64,000 nucleotides of DNA from assembly GCF_009600605.1 (NCBI RefSeq), contig NZ_VWNA01000001.1:3086501-3150500 (forward strand), written 5' to 3'. Of the stretch, positions 16,864 through 29,132 are shown in pieces. Source of the stretch: Segnochrobactrum spirostomi (GTDB lineage Bacteria > Pseudomonadota > Alphaproteobacteria > Rhizobiales > Segnochrobactraceae). The notes under the pieces are model-generated. The model ran no database searches. It worked only from the letters and a program-made list of their open reading frames with translations, and was not told where the DNA came from. Numbering within the stretch: the stretch's first letter is position 1; every line of letters begins with the position of its first letter. Made by a program: the position numbers and the translations under genes.

Positions 16864-17322
16864 ATGGACGGATCGGGAGGCGGCGCGGGGGATGCGAGGC
16901 GCCATGAGGCGCGCCTTGCCGCGGCCATCGCCGGGGGTGCGCTCACGATTGCCGCTTGGCGCTTCAGCCTCGCGCTCAAGGCTCATTTCAACCCGTTGCA
17001 ACCGCGGGTGCCGGCGGGACGACGTGACGGGGGCCAATGGACCGACGGCGGGAGCGGTGGCGGCCCGGCCTTTTGGCACCGGAGAACGCCTGGCTCACGG
17101 CCCGCTCCGCGCGAGAGAGATGTCCGTCTTGATATCATCCGCGTGGGAGACCGGACGCCCTCCCCGGACGCCCCACCCGCGCAGGAGCGGGAACCGCTCG
17201 ACCTCTACATCACGAAGCGCGCGCGTGAAAATGCGGCCGCGCCTGATGTCTCGGTCCCGGAGGATATCCGGAAATCGCCGACCGTGCCTTCCATCCGCCC
17301 CCTTCCCAGGGTGCGCAGCTGA
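16864..17322 (+). CDS. N-terminal part of a probable toxin gene (DGGQWT-linker protein)
   Basis: 152 residues; a GGGGG ribosome site lies about 8 nt before the ATG. It has a short hydrophobic segment (about 19-35) and then NPLQPRVPAGRRDGGQWTDG near residues 43-62. I know this type of linker from alphaproteobacterial phage-related and polymorphic-toxin-like proteins, where it precedes a variable C-terminal domain. Here the frame stops at 17322, and the expected C-terminal domain continues at once in another frame (open from 17247, read as the next gene). A single missing base between 17247 and 17322 would restore one protein of about 300 residues. So this is either a separate small protein or, more likely, the front half of a frameshifted toxin. 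Confidence 0.55.
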   Translation: MDGSGGGAGDARRHEARLAAAIAGGALTIAAWRFSLALKAHFNPLQPRVPAGRRDGGQWTDGGSGGGPAFWHRRTPGSRPAPRERDVRLDIIRVGDRTPSPDAPPAQEREPLDLYITKRARENAAAPDVSVPEDIRKSPTVPSIRPLPRVRS

Positions 17323-17357
17323 GGCTCGCGCGTCGGATCGCGATTTGGGCTTTCAGG

Positions 17358-17765
17358 GTGATCCGCTTTGGTATGCCGAGCGCCGTCAGTCTCGTCTTCG
17401 ACGCTATCGACGTCGCGCACTGGCTGGTGGAATTCTATCCCTATATCCGTTCCTATCTCGACGAGCCGAAATCCCTCCAAGAGTTGCGGGCGGATGCAGA
17501 CGCACGCAGAAAGGGGTATGATCTCCACCACATCGTAGAGCAGTCGGCGGCTCGTGCGGCGGGTTTTCCTGAGTCCCTGATCGAGGGACCGGAGAACCTC
17601 GTTTGGGTGCCGAGATTCAGGCATTGGCAAGTCACAGGATGGTTTATGGAGCCGAGTGCGGCCTATGGCGGCCTTTCTCCACGAAAGTATCTCGTAGGGA
17701 AAGATTGGGCCGAAAGACGTAGAGTTGGAATTGATGCTTTTCGAATCAACGGAGTGCTTAAATGA
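17358..17765 (+). CDS. HHIVEQ-type (HNH/LHH-like) nuclease domain, probable toxin C-terminus
   Basis: 135 residues from the GTG at 17358. The frame is open from 17247 with no good start, which supports its being the rear half of the preceding gene. The core GYDLHHIVEQSAA, then GPENLVWVPRFRHW and YGGLSPRKYL, matches a His-His nuclease fold of the HNH/endonuclease VII type found in polymorphic toxins; the paired histidines would be catalytic. The stop overlaps the next start as ATGA (17762-17765), so the putative immunity gene is translationally coupled. Nuclease activity is inferred from the motif only. Confidence 0.65.
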   Translation: MIRFGMPSAVSLVFDAIDVAHWLVEFYPYIRSYLDEPKSLQELRADADARRKGYDLHHIVEQSAARAAGFPESLIEGPENLVWVPRFRHWQVTGWFMEPSAAYGGLSPRKYLVGKDWAERRRVGIDAFRINGVLK

Positions 17766-18133
17766 AGGCTTCGGCACTTTCGGTTTTGAGTGATGATGAG
17801 ATCGTAGATCTATTCATCCAATATTCGATTGAGCAGGAAAACATGAGCCTTGAGATGCGCTCACGGAGCGTCGCGCGGCTCTATCACAAGATCGACGCTC
17901 TCGTCACAGAACTGCGGTTCCGCGAGGGTGACCGCCGCCATGTGCTTCTGCCACTCCTGAAGCACGCTAATCCTCAGGTCCGGCTCAAGGCGGCGCAATC
18001 CTTGCTGGCCGTCGCGCGGGACGAAGCTCTGGCGGCCCTCAAGGAGCTGTCCGATCCCCAGCTCTATATGCAGGCACTGGATGCCGGCATGACGCTTATC
18101 AATCTCGACCGCGGCATCCTTATTCCGGAATAG
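17762..18133 (+). CDS. DUF2019-type putative immunity protein, copy 1
   Basis: 123 residues, mostly helical and HEAT-like. Landmarks are LSDDEIV near the start, LLPLLKHANPQVRLKAA in the middle and QALDAGMTLINL near the end. This pattern fits DUF2019, often found directly after toxin genes of this kind. It overlaps the nuclease stop by ATGA. The role is inferred: it would bind and block the nuclease next door. It is the only copy coupled to the toxin and the one most likely to be its cognate partner. Confidence 0.7.
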   Translation: MKASALSVLSDDEIVDLFIQYSIEQENMSLEMRSRSVARLYHKIDALVTELRFREGDRRHVLLPLLKHANPQVRLKAAQSLLAVARDEALAALKELSDPQLYMQALDAGMTLINLDRGILIPE

Positions 18134-18277
18134 CGGTTGCTCGAAAAAGGGGCGCGGACGAGCCGCACAAGCGTCCCCGGAGCGTGTTCGTAGCTCCTAA
18201 CGGAGATGAAGCGATTCCATCGTACCGCGCGGCGCGATGTGGAGACCGAGGCCCAGCAACGCAACGGGGGTACACAC

Positions 18278-18649
18278 ATGAAGCGCGTGGCGCTCTCCCG
18301 CTTGAGTGACGACGAGATCGTGGGTCGGTTCATCGACTACTCGATCGAGCAGGAAGACATGATCCTTGAGGGGCGCATCGGAAAAGTGAATCGCCTCTAC
18401 GATCGGATCGAAAAACTGATCGAGGAATTGCGCTCCCGCGAGGGCGATCATCGCCATGCGCTTCTGCCTCTTCTGAAGCACGCTAATCCGCAGGTGCGGC
18501 TCAAGGCGGCGTGGGCGACGCTGTCCCTCGCGCCGGACGACGCGCTGGCGGCGCTGAAAGAACTCGCGGACGCTCAACTCTATATTCAGGCGTTGGATGC
18601 GGGCATGACGCTCATCAATCTCGAACGCGGGATCTTCGTTCCGAAATAG
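18278..18649 (+). CDS. DUF2019-type putative immunity protein, copy 2
   Basis: 123 residues from the ATG at 18278, preceded by an ACGGGGG ribosome site. The frame is open upstream to 18206, but that part is unlike the other copies. It aligns without gaps to copies 1 and 3; the LLPLLKHANPQVRLKAA and QALDAGMTLINL blocks are unchanged, while positions about 29-50 differ most. It has its own upstream segment resembling that of copy 3. No toxin gene sits beside it. Confidence 0.68.
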   Translation: MKRVALSRLSDDEIVGRFIDYSIEQEDMILEGRIGKVNRLYDRIEKLIEELRSREGDHRHALLPLLKHANPQVRLKAAWATLSLAPDDALAALKELADAQLYIQALDAGMTLINLERGIFVPK

Positions 18650-18790
18650 GCCGCCGCTTGCAGATAAGGCGGGGCCGTGCGGCCACGCCGCCGCGGAGCC
18701 GGCTCTCTTCCAGATGAGGAATGAAGCGATCTCATCGCCTCCTGCGAGGCAAGGCGGCGATAGAAATCGACGACGTAACGGAGCACTCGA

Positions 18791-19162
18791 ATGAAGAGGC
18801 TGCCGCTCTCCCGCTTGAGTGACGATGAGATCGTCCGACGGTTCGTCGACTACGCGATCGAGCAGGAAAATATGAACCTCGAACTGCGCTGGCGGAGCGT
18901 CGCGCGGCTCTTTCACAAAATCGCGGCGCTCGTTGCGGAGTTGAGGTCCCGCGAGGGGGACCATCGCCATGTCCTTTTGCCGCTTCTCAAGCACGCCAAT
19001 CCTCAGGTCAGGCTCAGGGCCGCCAAGAACCTATTGGCCGTGGCGCCCGACGAAGCCCTGGCGGCGCTGCAGGAGCACGCAGATCCCCAGCTCTATGATC
19101 AGGCCCTTGATGCGGGCATGACGCTTTGGAATCTCGAAACCGGCGTCTTCGTCCCGAAATAG
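18791..19162 (+). CDS. DUF2019-type putative immunity protein, copy 3
   Basis: 123 residues, ungapped against copies 1 and 2 and about 70 percent identical to copy 1 by eye. It shares LSDDEIV, EQENM, LLPLLKHANPQVRL and QALDAGMTL. The upstream segment (18721-18790) begins with a stretch resembling that before copy 2 (GAAGCGAT-CATCG), so the duplicated unit included the leader. As an orphan immunity gene it could protect against toxin variants of neighbours; that is inference. Confidence 0.68.
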   Translation: MKRLPLSRLSDDEIVRRFVDYAIEQENMNLELRWRSVARLFHKIAALVAELRSREGDHRHVLLPLLKHANPQVRLRAAKNLLAVAPDEALAALQEHADPQLYDQALDAGMTLWNLETGVFVPK

Positions 19163-19857
19163 CGGGATGCCGGTGAAGGGCGCCGAGTCCCCGGGAGCGC
19201 CGAGTCGCGGGAAAGCCGAGTCGGCGACCGGGCGGCGCCACCGCCCACCAGCGTCTCGATTCCCGCCACCACCCGAGTCGCACCGCCGAGAATCGAGTCG
19301 TTGCGCTCCCGAGTCCGTCTCCCTGCGACCTCGCACCGGAGAGGGAATCGGGTGCGGGGGAGGGCGGACGGAGACCGGCCGCACCGCGTGCGCCGCGCGG
19401 ACGTTCACTTTGTGTTAGGAACTTGCGCGCTGGGTGCGCGTCACGCCATATTCGCAAAGCGCACGCGTTGCATCATGACGCTTCGTTGTCAGGCATGAAT
19501 TTGGCCGAAGACCGGGCCTTTCCCTATTGACGTCCCCGAAACGACGGACTAGGTTCCGCCCACTTCAACGGCAGGCGGTAAGCCTCGATCGCGCCTCGGA
19601 GCGCTTCCCGAAGTTCGGCCGAAAGGGCGAATGGGACGCACAAAGCTCAGAAGCAATCGGCTTAAACGCTGCCGCGTGCATAGGGTTACATGACGACCAA
19701 ACCATGATCGCGCGGCCTGCGCCACGCGATCCTCTGGATTGTGGGCCCCGTTCACAGCAGAAAGCTGCGGACGGCGGTCCTTCGTTCGTGCGGCCGGTCG
19801 CCTTTGTGCGTCCCCGCGGCAGACGGAACGCTTGAGCTAGAGTTACGGAACTGAAGC
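19163..19857 (+). other. 695-nt gap before rpsL; contains GANTC cluster and possible str promoter
   Basis: No coding sequence or tRNA recognised. The first part carries the GANTC array (separate entry). At 19527-19555 there is TTGACG, a 17-nt spacer and TAGGTT, a possible promoter for rpsL-rpsG-fusA-tuf, which would give a leader of about 300 nt. Since rpoC ends in a terminator 7.5 kb upstream, the str operon needs a promoter in this gap. The exact site is uncertain. Confidence 0.45.
19185..19349. repeat. Cluster of nine GANTC sites with about 17-bp spacing
   Basis: GANTC sites begin at 19185, 19202, 19218, 19258, 19275, 19290, 19295, 19311 and 19345. Six are GAGTC, two GAATC and one GATTC. 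Most gaps are 15-17 nt or about twice that, so the stretch looks like a decayed tandem repeat of about 17 bp. GANTC is the target of the cell-cycle methyltransferase CcrM in alphaproteobacteria. At this base composition about one site per 330 bp is expected. It lies between the third immunity gene and rpsL. Confidence 0.75.
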
Positions 19858-20229
19858 ATGCCGACGATCAACCAGCTGATCCGCCACCCGCGGAAAGCCC
19901 CTGCGAAGCGGAACAAGGTTCCGGCTCTGGAGCAGAACCCGCAGAAGCGCGGCGTCTGCACCCGCGTCTATACGACGACGCCGAAGAAGCCGAACTCGGC
20001 GCTCCGCAAGGTGGCCAAGGTTCGCCTCACCAACGGGTTCGAGGTGATCGGCTACATCCCTGGTGAGGGTCACAACCTCCAGGAGCACTCGGTCGTCATG
20101 ATCCGTGGTGGCCGCGTGAAGGACCTTCCGGGCGTGCGCTATCACGTGCTGCGCGGCGTTCTCGACACCCAGGGCGTCAAGGACCGCAAGCAGCGTCGTT
20201 CGAAGTACGGCGCCAAGCGCCCGAAATAA
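19858..20229 (+). CDS. rpsL: 30S ribosomal protein S12
   Basis: 123 residues, full length. S12 sits at the decoding centre. The streptomycin-related loops are wild type by inspection ([16 protein letters not shown] and [12 protein letters not shown], with both key lysines). First gene of the str operon; rpsG follows after 80 nt. Confidence 0.98.
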   Translation: MPTINQLIRHPRKAPAKRNKVPALEQNPQKRGVCTRVYTTTPKKPNSALRKVAKVRLTNGFEVIGYIPGEGHNLQEHSVVMIRGGRVKDLPGVRYHVLRGVLDTQGVKDRKQRRSKYGAKRPK

Positions 20230-20309
20230 GTTCGAAGTCGCAATCAGCGGCGCTGGCGGGCACCTCGCCCCGGCGCCGACGCTAAGAGTTAAAGGCGAAG
20301 GATCGAGAC

Positions 20310-20780
20310 ATGTCTCGTCGTCACAGCGCAGAGAAGCGGGAGATCATGCCGGACCCGAAGTTCGGCGATCTGACCGTGTCGAAGTTCATGAACAGCGTGA
20401 TGCGCGACGGCAAGAAGTCGGCCGCAGAAACGATCGTCTACGGCGCTTTCGACATCGTTCGTGCCAAGACCCGTCAGGAGCCCCTCGAGGTGTTCCACGC
20501 TGCTCTCGAGCGTGTGATGCCCTCGATCGAGGTGCGCTCCCGTCGCGTCGGCGGCGCCACCTATCAGGTGCCGGTCGAGGTTCGCCACGAGCGTCGTCAG
20601 GCCCTGGCGATCCGTTGGCTGATCACCGCGGCCCGTGCCCGCAACGAGAAGACCATGGTGGAGCGTCTGTCGGGCGAGCTGCTCGACGCCTCCAACAACC
20701 GCGGCACCGCCGTGAAGAAGCGTGAAGACACGCACCGGATGGCGGAAGCCAACCGCGCGTTCTCGCACTATCGCTGGTAA
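20310..20780 (+). CDS. rpsG: 30S ribosomal protein S7
   Basis: 156 residues, full length. Primary binder of the 3' major domain of 16S rRNA, near the E site. Signatures [10 protein letters not shown] and [11 protein letters not shown] are present, with the C-terminal basic helix intact ([10 protein letters not shown]). In enteric bacteria S7 represses the str operon; no operator was identified here. fusA starts 30 nt downstream. Confidence 0.98.
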   Translation: MSRRHSAEKREIMPDPKFGDLTVSKFMNSVMRDGKKSAAETIVYGAFDIVRAKTRQEPLEVFHAALERVMPSIEVRSRRVGGATYQVPVEVRHERRQALAIRWLITAARARNEKTMVERLSGELLDASNNRGTAVKKREDTHRMAEANRAFSHYRW

Positions 20781-20810
20781 TCCCGGTTCGAGCTCAAGAG
20801 GCACCCACTC

Positions 20811-22886
<2,076 letters not shown>

Positions 22887-22937
22887 CCCTCGCCCCCCTC
22901 AGGACCCTGAAACGACAGATTTGACGGAGTACGCCCG

Positions 22938-24128
<1,191 letters not shown>

Positions 24129-24156
24129 TCTGAGCGAAGACGAAACCAAGCGTACG

Positions 24157-24180
24157 GCCCGCTCCGATAGCGGAGCGGGC
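24157..24180 (+). terminator. Hairpin between tuf and rpsJ
   Basis: Perfect 10-bp stem (24157-24166 with 24171-24180) with an ATAG loop, 28 nt after the tuf stop. No proper T run follows, so termination is probably partial. It marks the border between the str and S10 units. Confidence 0.5.
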
Positions 24181-24227
24181 TCGTCCCTGACTTCCTAGAC
24201 TTTTGGCGCTTATTCGAGGGCGCATCC

Positions 24228-24536
24228 ATGAACGGTCAGAACATTCGGATTCGCCTGAAGGCGTTCGACCACCGCGTGCTCGATGCATCGACGCGTGAAA
24301 TCGTGAACACGGCTAAGCGCACGGGTGCGCAGGTTCGTGGTCCGGTTCCGCTGCCGACCCGCATTGAGAAGTTCACGGTGAACCGGTCGCCTCACATCGA
24401 CAAGAAGAGCCGTGAGCAGTTCGAGATCCGCACCCATAAGCGGCTGCTCGATATCATCGATCCGACCCCGCAGACCGTGGACGCGCTGATGAAGCTCGAC
24501 CTCGCTGCCGGTGTCGACGTCGAAATCAAGCTTTAA
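24228..24536 (+). CDS. rpsJ: 30S ribosomal protein S10
   Basis: 102 residues, full length. Assembly protein of the 30S head and, as NusE, a partner of NusB and NusG in antitermination. Signatures [14 protein letters not shown] and [16 protein letters not shown] are present. First gene of the S10 operon. Confidence 0.97.
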   Translation: MNGQNIRIRLKAFDHRVLDASTREIVNTAKRTGAQVRGPVPLPTRIEKFTVNRSPHIDKKSREQFEIRTHKRLLDIIDPTPQTVDALMKLDLAAGVDVEIKL

Positions 24537-24566
24537 TCGGCTTGGGATCGTAGAGAGGTCTGACCC

Positions 24567-25301
24567 ATGCGTTCAGGGTTGATCGCCCAGAAGGTCGGCA
24601 TGACCCGCGTCTATAATGACGCTGGTGAGCATGTGCCGGTGACCGTGCTGCGCGTCGAGAACTGCCAGGTGGTTTCGCACCGCACGGCGGATAAGGACGG
24701 CTACACGGCGCTGCAGCTCGGCGCCGGCCGCGCCAAGCCGAAGAACACCACGAAGGCCATGCGCGGCCATTTCGCCGTCGCGCAGGTCGAGCCGAAGCGC
24801 CAGATCGTCGAGTTCCGGGTTTCCCCCGAGAACCTGATCGAGGTGGGCGCCGAGCTGACCGTCGACCATTTCGTGGTCGGCCAGTTCGTTGACGTGACCG
24901 GCACGTCGATCGGTAAGGGCTTTGCTGGCGTTATGAAGCGCCACAATTTCGGCGGCGGCCGCGCCAGCCATGGTAACTCGGTCTCGCACCGCGCCCATGG
25001 TTCGACCGGCCAGCGCCAGGATCCGGGCAAGGTCTTCAAGGGTAAGAAGATGGCCGGCCACATGGGCCAGGTCCGTGTGACGACCCAGAACCTGAAGATC
25101 GTCCAGACCGACCTCACCCGCGGGCTCATCCTCGTCGAGGGTGCCGTGCCGGGCTCGAAGGGCGGCACCATCCTGGTCCGCGACGCTGTGAAGCGTCCGC
25201 CGAAGGACGTTCCGCTGCCGGGCAAGTTCCGGACGCGCGACGCCGCCAACGGCAACGCTGCGGTCGAGGCTCCGGCCGCGACTGAAGAGGGGAATGCGTG
25301 A
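24567..25301 (+). CDS. rplC: 50S ribosomal protein L3
   Basis: 244 residues; longer than the 209 of E. coli because of an Ala/Glu-rich C-terminal tail (ending in EEGNA) usual in alphaproteobacteria. It binds near the peptidyl-transferase centre. The loop with [20 protein letters not shown] is present. The stop overlaps the rplD start (TGATG). Confidence 0.97.
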   Translation: MRSGLIAQKVGMTRVYNDAGEHVPVTVLRVENCQVVSHRTADKDGYTALQLGAGRAKPKNTTKAMRGHFAVAQVEPKRQIVEFRVSPENLIEVGAELTVDHFVVGQFVDVTGTSIGKGFAGVMKRHNFGGGRASHGNSVSHRAHGSTGQRQDPGKVFKGKKMAGHMGQVRVTTQNLKIVQTDLTRGLILVEGAVPGSKGGTILVRDAVKRPPKDVPLPGKFRTRDAANGNAAVEAPAATEEGNA

Positions 25302-25921
25302 TGGAACTCGAGGTCAAGACGCTCGACGGCGCCTCGGCCGGCTCGATCACGGTCTCTGACGAGATCTTCGGGCTCGAGCCGCGCTCCGACATCCTTCACC
25401 GGGTGGTGCGCTGGCAGCTCGCCAAGCGCCAGGCCGGCACTCACAAGGCGAAGATTCGCTCTGAAGTGCTGCGTACCGGCAAGAAGATGTACAAGCAGAA
25501 GGGCACCGGTCGTGCCCGTCACGGCGATCAGAGCGCCCCGCAGTTCCGCGGTGGTGGCAAGGCCTTCGGTCCGGTTCCGCGCAGCCATGCGCATGACCTG
25601 ACCAAGAAGGTCCGTGTCCTCGGCCTGAAGCACGCCCTTTCGGCGAAGCTGAAGTCCGAGAGCCTGATCGTGGTCGACGATGCGACCGCGGCCGAGCCGA
25701 AGACGAAGGCGCTGAAGGCGCGTTTCGAGAGCCTCGGCCTCGGCAACGTGCTCGTGATCGGCGGTGCCGAGCTCGATCAGAACTTCACGCTTGCGGCGCG
25801 CAATCTGCCGTTCGTCGATGTTCTGCCGGTGCAGGGCATCAACGTGTACGACATTCTGCGCCGCGACAAGCTGGTCCTGACCCGCTCGGCGGTCGAGAGC
25901 CTCGAGGAGCGGTTCAAATGA
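25301..25921 (+). CDS. rplD: 50S ribosomal protein L4
   Basis: 206 residues from the ATG at 25301. An in-frame GTG one codon earlier is less likely, since the ATG overlaps the rplC stop as TGATG and follows a GAGGGGA ribosome site. The extended loop that lines the exit tunnel ([20 protein letters not shown]) is intact. In enteric bacteria L4 represses the S10 operon. The stop overlaps rplW as ATGA. Confidence 0.97.
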   Translation: MELEVKTLDGASAGSITVSDEIFGLEPRSDILHRVVRWQLAKRQAGTHKAKIRSEVLRTGKKMYKQKGTGRARHGDQSAPQFRGGGKAFGPVPRSHAHDLTKKVRVLGLKHALSAKLKSESLIVVDDATAAEPKTKALKARFESLGLGNVLVIGGAELDQNFTLAARNLPFVDVLPVQGINVYDILRRDKLVLTRSAVESLEERFK

Positions 25922-26211
25922 CCAACCTCAAGCACTATGACGTGATCCTTTCGCCGGTGATCACCGAGAAGGCGACGCTGCTCACTGAACAGAGCAAGGT
26001 CGTGTTCAAGGTGGCGAACACTGCGACGAAGCCTGAGATCAAGGCCGCGGTCGAAGCGCTGTTCGGCGTCAAGGTCACGGCGGTCAACACTCTGGTCCGC
26101 AAGGGCAAGGTGAAGCGGTTCCGCGGCACGATCGGGCGTCAGTCCGACGTGAAGAAAGCGATCGTCACCCTCGCTGAGGGCCAGACGATCGACATCACGA
26201 CGGGCCTCTGA
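25918..26211 (+). CDS. rplW: 50S ribosomal protein L23
   Basis: 97 residues. It lies at the tunnel exit and docks trigger factor and the signal recognition particle. The start [17 protein letters not shown] is typical. Translation is coupled to rplD by the ATGA overlap. rplB follows after 17 nt. Confidence 0.97.
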   Translation: MTNLKHYDVILSPVITEKATLLTEQSKVVFKVANTATKPEIKAAVEALFGVKVTAVNTLVRKGKVKRFRGTIGRQSDVKKAIVTLAEGQTIDITTGL

Positions 26212-26228
26212 GTTTACGAGCGGACGCC

Positions 26229-27059
26229 ATGGCACTGAAACATTACAAGCCGACGACGCCGGGCCAGCGACAGCTCGTCATCGTCGACCGTTCCGACCTC
26301 TGGAAGGGCGCGCCGGTCAAGTCCTTGACCGAAGGGCTCTCGAAGTCGGGCGGGCGCAACAACAACGGCCGCGTGACCGTCCGCTTCCGTGGCGGTGGCC
26401 ACAAGCGCACCTACCGCGTCGTCGACTTCAAGCGTCGCAAGCTTGACGTCGCCGCGGTGGTGGAACGCCTGGAATACGACCCGAACCGGTCGGCGTTCCT
26501 TGCGCTCATCCGCTACGCGGACGACGAGCAGGCCTACATCCTGGCGCCGCAGCGCCTTGCCGTCGGCGATCAGGTGATTGCCGGCACGCAGGTCGACGTG
26601 AAGCCCGGCAACGCGATGACGCTGGCGGCCATGCCGGTCGGCACCATTGTGCACAATGTCGAGCTGAAGCCGGGCAAGGGCGGTCAGGTCGCCCGTTCGG
26701 CTGGCACCTACGCTCAGATCGTCGGCCGCGACCAGGGCTACACGATCCTGCGCTTCAACTCGGGCGAGCAGCGCCGCGTTCTCGGCACCTGCTTCGCCAC
26801 GGTCGGCGCGGTGTCGAACCCGGACCACGCCAACGTGAGCCTGGGCAAGGCTGGTCGCAGCCGTTGGCTCGGCTTCCGCCCGCACAATCGCGGCGTGGCC
26901 ATGAACCCGGTCGACCATCCGCACGGCGGTGGTGAAGGCCGCACCTCGGGCGGCCGTCATCCGGTCACCCCGTGGGGCAAGCCGACCAAGGGCAAGAAGA
27001 CGCGGCGCAACAAGGCCACGGACAAGTTCATCGTCCGCAGCCGGCACGCCAAGAAGTAA
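26229..27059 (+). CDS. rplB: 50S ribosomal protein L2
   Basis: 276 residues, full length. Core protein of the peptidyl-transferase region. The conserved C-terminal loop [20 protein letters not shown] contains the histidine implicated in activity. rpsS follows after 12 nt. Confidence 0.98.
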   Translation: MALKHYKPTTPGQRQLVIVDRSDLWKGAPVKSLTEGLSKSGGRNNNGRVTVRFRGGGHKRTYRVVDFKRRKLDVAAVVERLEYDPNRSAFLALIRYADDEQAYILAPQRLAVGDQVIAGTQVDVKPGNAMTLAAMPVGTIVHNVELKPGKGGQVARSAGTYAQIVGRDQGYTILRFNSGEQRRVLGTCFATVGAVSNPDHANVSLGKAGRSRWLGFRPHNRGVAMNPVDHPHGGGEGRTSGGRHPVTPWGKPTKGKKTRRNKATDKFIVRSRHAKK

Positions 27060-27071
27060 GAGGGCAGAATC

Positions 27072-27350
27072 GTGACGCGTTCCGTTTGGAAAGGTCCGTT
27101 CGTCGACGGCTATCTCCTCAAGAAGGCTGAGAAGTCTCGCGCTTCCGGTCGCTCCGAGGTGATCAAGATTTGGTCGCGGCGTTCGACGATCCTGCCGCAC
27201 TTCGTGGGCCTCACGTTCGGGGTCTACAACGGCCAGAAGCACATCCCTGTCCTCGTGCAAGAGGACATGGTCGGTCACAAGTTCGGCGAGTTCGCTCCGA
27301 CGCGCACCTTCTACGGGCACGCGGCCGACAAGAAGGCGAAGAGGAAGTAA
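27072..27350 (+). CDS. rpsS: 30S ribosomal protein S19
   Basis: 92 residues, starting at a GTG (27072) that gives the family-typical [20 protein letters not shown]. It forms a complex with S13 in the 30S head. Only 2 nt separate it from rplV. Confidence 0.97.
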   Translation: MTRSVWKGPFVDGYLLKKAEKSRASGRSEVIKIWSRRSTILPHFVGLTFGVYNGQKHIPVLVQEDMVGHKFGEFAPTRTFYGHAADKKAKRK

Positions 27351-27352
27351 CG

Positions 27353-27733
27353 ATGGGCAAGCCGAAGCGCGAGCGGGCGCTGAAGGAGACCGAGGCGAAA
27401 GCCGTCGCCCGGTCGCTTCGCGTTTCGCCTCAGAAGCTCAACCTCGTCGCGCAGCTCATTCGCGGCAAGAAGGTCGGGGCGGCGCTCGCCGATCTCACCT
27501 TCTCGCAGAAGCGGATCGCCCGCGACGTGAAGAAGACCCTCGAGTCCGCGATCGCCAACGCCGAGAACAATCATGATCTCGACGTCGACGCTCTGGTCGT
27601 GGCCGAGGCGTTCGTGGGCAAGGGCCTTGTCATGAAGCGCTTCTCGCCGCGCGGTCGCGGCAAGGTCGGGCGCATCGAGAAGGCGTTCTCGAACCTCACG
27701 ATCGTGGTTCGCGAAGTCGAGGAGACGGCCTGA
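27353..27733 (+). CDS. rplV: 50S ribosomal protein L22
   Basis: 126 residues from the ATG at 27353 ([20 protein letters not shown]). The open frame reaches further up, but that part lies inside rpsS. The tunnel-lining beta-hairpin is intact near the C-terminus ([20 protein letters not shown]). The stop overlaps the rpsC start as TGATG. Confidence 0.96.
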   Translation: MGKPKRERALKETEAKAVARSLRVSPQKLNLVAQLIRGKKVGAALADLTFSQKRIARDVKKTLESAIANAENNHDLDVDALVVAEAFVGKGLVMKRFSPRGRGKVGRIEKAFSNLTIVVREVEETA

Positions 27734-28443
27734 TGGGTCAGAAAGTCAATCCGATCGGCCTCCGGCTCGGCATCAACCGGACCTGGGATTCTCGCTGGTA
27801 TGCCGACCGTCAGCAGTACGGTCAGCTCCTCCACGAGGATCTGAAGATCCGCGAGCTCCTGATGAAGGAGCTGAAGCAGGCCGGCGTGTCGAAGATCGTC
27901 ATCGAGCGCCCGCACAAGAAGTGCCGCGTGTCGATCCACACCGCCCGTCCGGGCGTCGTGATCGGCAAGAAGGGCGCGGACATCGACAAGCTGCGCAAGC
28001 GGATCGGCAACATCACCGACTCCGAAGTGCACCTCAACATCGTCGAGGTGCGCAAGCCCGAGATCGACGCCAACCTGGTGGCCGCCTCGATCGCCCAGCA
28101 GCTCGAGCGCCGCGTGGCGTTCCGCCGGGCCATGAAGCGCGCCGTCCAATCGGCGATGCGTCTCGGTGCCGAGGGCATTCGTATCAACTGCTCCGGCCGT
28201 CTCGGTGGTGCCGAGATCGCGCGCATGGAGTGGTACCGCGAGGGCCGCGTGCCGCTGCACACGCTGCGTGCCGACGTCGATTACGGCGTGGCGACGGCGA
28301 AGACCGCGTATGGCACCTGCGGCGTGAAGGTGTGGATCTTCAAGGGCGAGATCCTCGAGCACGACCCGATGGCTTCCGAGCGCCGCGCGCTTGAAGGCCC
28401 GGCGAGTGAAGGTGGCAATCGCCGGCGTAGCGAAGCGGCGTAA
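27733..28443 (+). CDS. rpsC: 30S ribosomal protein S3
   Basis: 236 residues. It lines the mRNA entry tunnel and contributes to helicase activity. The KH domain has [18 protein letters not shown]; the C-terminal domain has [20 protein letters not shown]. Coupled to rplV. Confidence 0.98.
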   Translation: MGQKVNPIGLRLGINRTWDSRWYADRQQYGQLLHEDLKIRELLMKELKQAGVSKIVIERPHKKCRVSIHTARPGVVIGKKGADIDKLRKRIGNITDSEVHLNIVEVRKPEIDANLVAASIAQQLERRVAFRRAMKRAVQSAMRLGAEGIRINCSGRLGGAEIARMEWYREGRVPLHTLRADVDYGVATAKTAYGTCGVKVWIFKGEILEHDPMASERRALEGPASEGGNRRRSEAA

Positions 28444-28481
28444 TCCGCCGCATCGCTGACGATAGAGGCTAGAGACGTACC

Positions 28482-28895
28482 ATGCTGCAACCGAAGCGCA
28501 CGAAGTTCCGCAAGCAGTTCAAGGGGCGCATTCACGGCGTCGCGAAGGGCGGGTTCGACCTGAACTTCGGCGCGTTCGGATTGAAGGCGTTGGAGCCCGA
28601 GCGCGTCACCGCGCGGCAGATCGAGGCGGCTCGCCGCGCGATCACCCGCGAGATGAAGCGCCAGGGTCGAGTTTGGATCCGCGTATTCCCGGACGTTCCG
28701 GTTTCGGCGAAGCCGACCGAAGTCCGAATGGGTAAGGGCAAGGGCGCCCCCGAATATTGGGCGGCCAAGGTGAAGCCGGGCCGAATCGTGTTCGAGATCG
28801 ATGGTGTGAGCGAGGAGACCGCCCGCGAGGCGTTGCGTCTCGGCGCCGCCAAGCTCCCGATCCGGACGCGCTTCGTTCAGCGCATCGCCGAGTGA
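28482..28895 (+). CDS. rplP: 50S ribosomal protein L16
   Basis: 137 residues, full length, starting [19 protein letters not shown]. It organises the A-site region of the large subunit. The [19 protein letters not shown] loop is conserved. rpmC begins 29 nt later. Confidence 0.98.
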   Translation: MLQPKRTKFRKQFKGRIHGVAKGGFDLNFGAFGLKALEPERVTARQIEAARRAITREMKRQGRVWIRVFPDVPVSAKPTEVRMGKGKGAPEYWAAKVKPGRIVFEIDGVSEETAREALRLGAAKLPIRTRFVQRIAE

Positions 28896-28924
28896 CGGCG
28901 TCGCAAGGCCGGAAGGAGAAGATC

Positions 28925-29122
28925 ATGAAGGCGAGCGACGTTCGCACGAAGACCGTCGATGAGCTGATCGACGAGGTCGCCAAGCTGAAGAAGGAGCAGT
29001 TCAACCTGCGCTTCCAGAAGGCGACCGGTCAGCTCGAGAACACCGCGCGCGTGCGGATCGTCCGCCGCGACATCGCGCGGCTCCAGACCATCCTGCGCGA
29101 AAAGCGCGGGCAGACTGCTTAA
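28925..29122 (+). CDS. rpmC: 50S ribosomal protein L29
   Basis: 65 residues of two long helices, starting [20 protein letters not shown] at the ATG at 28925. It lies near the tunnel exit and helps dock chaperones. The same frame is open upstream into rplP, but a GGAAGGAGAAG ribosome site directly before 28925 decides the start. Confidence 0.96.
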   Translation: MKASDVRTKTVDELIDEVAKLKKEQFNLRFQKATGQLENTARVRIVRRDIARLQTILREKRGQTA

Positions 29123-29132
29123 GGAGGCGAAG

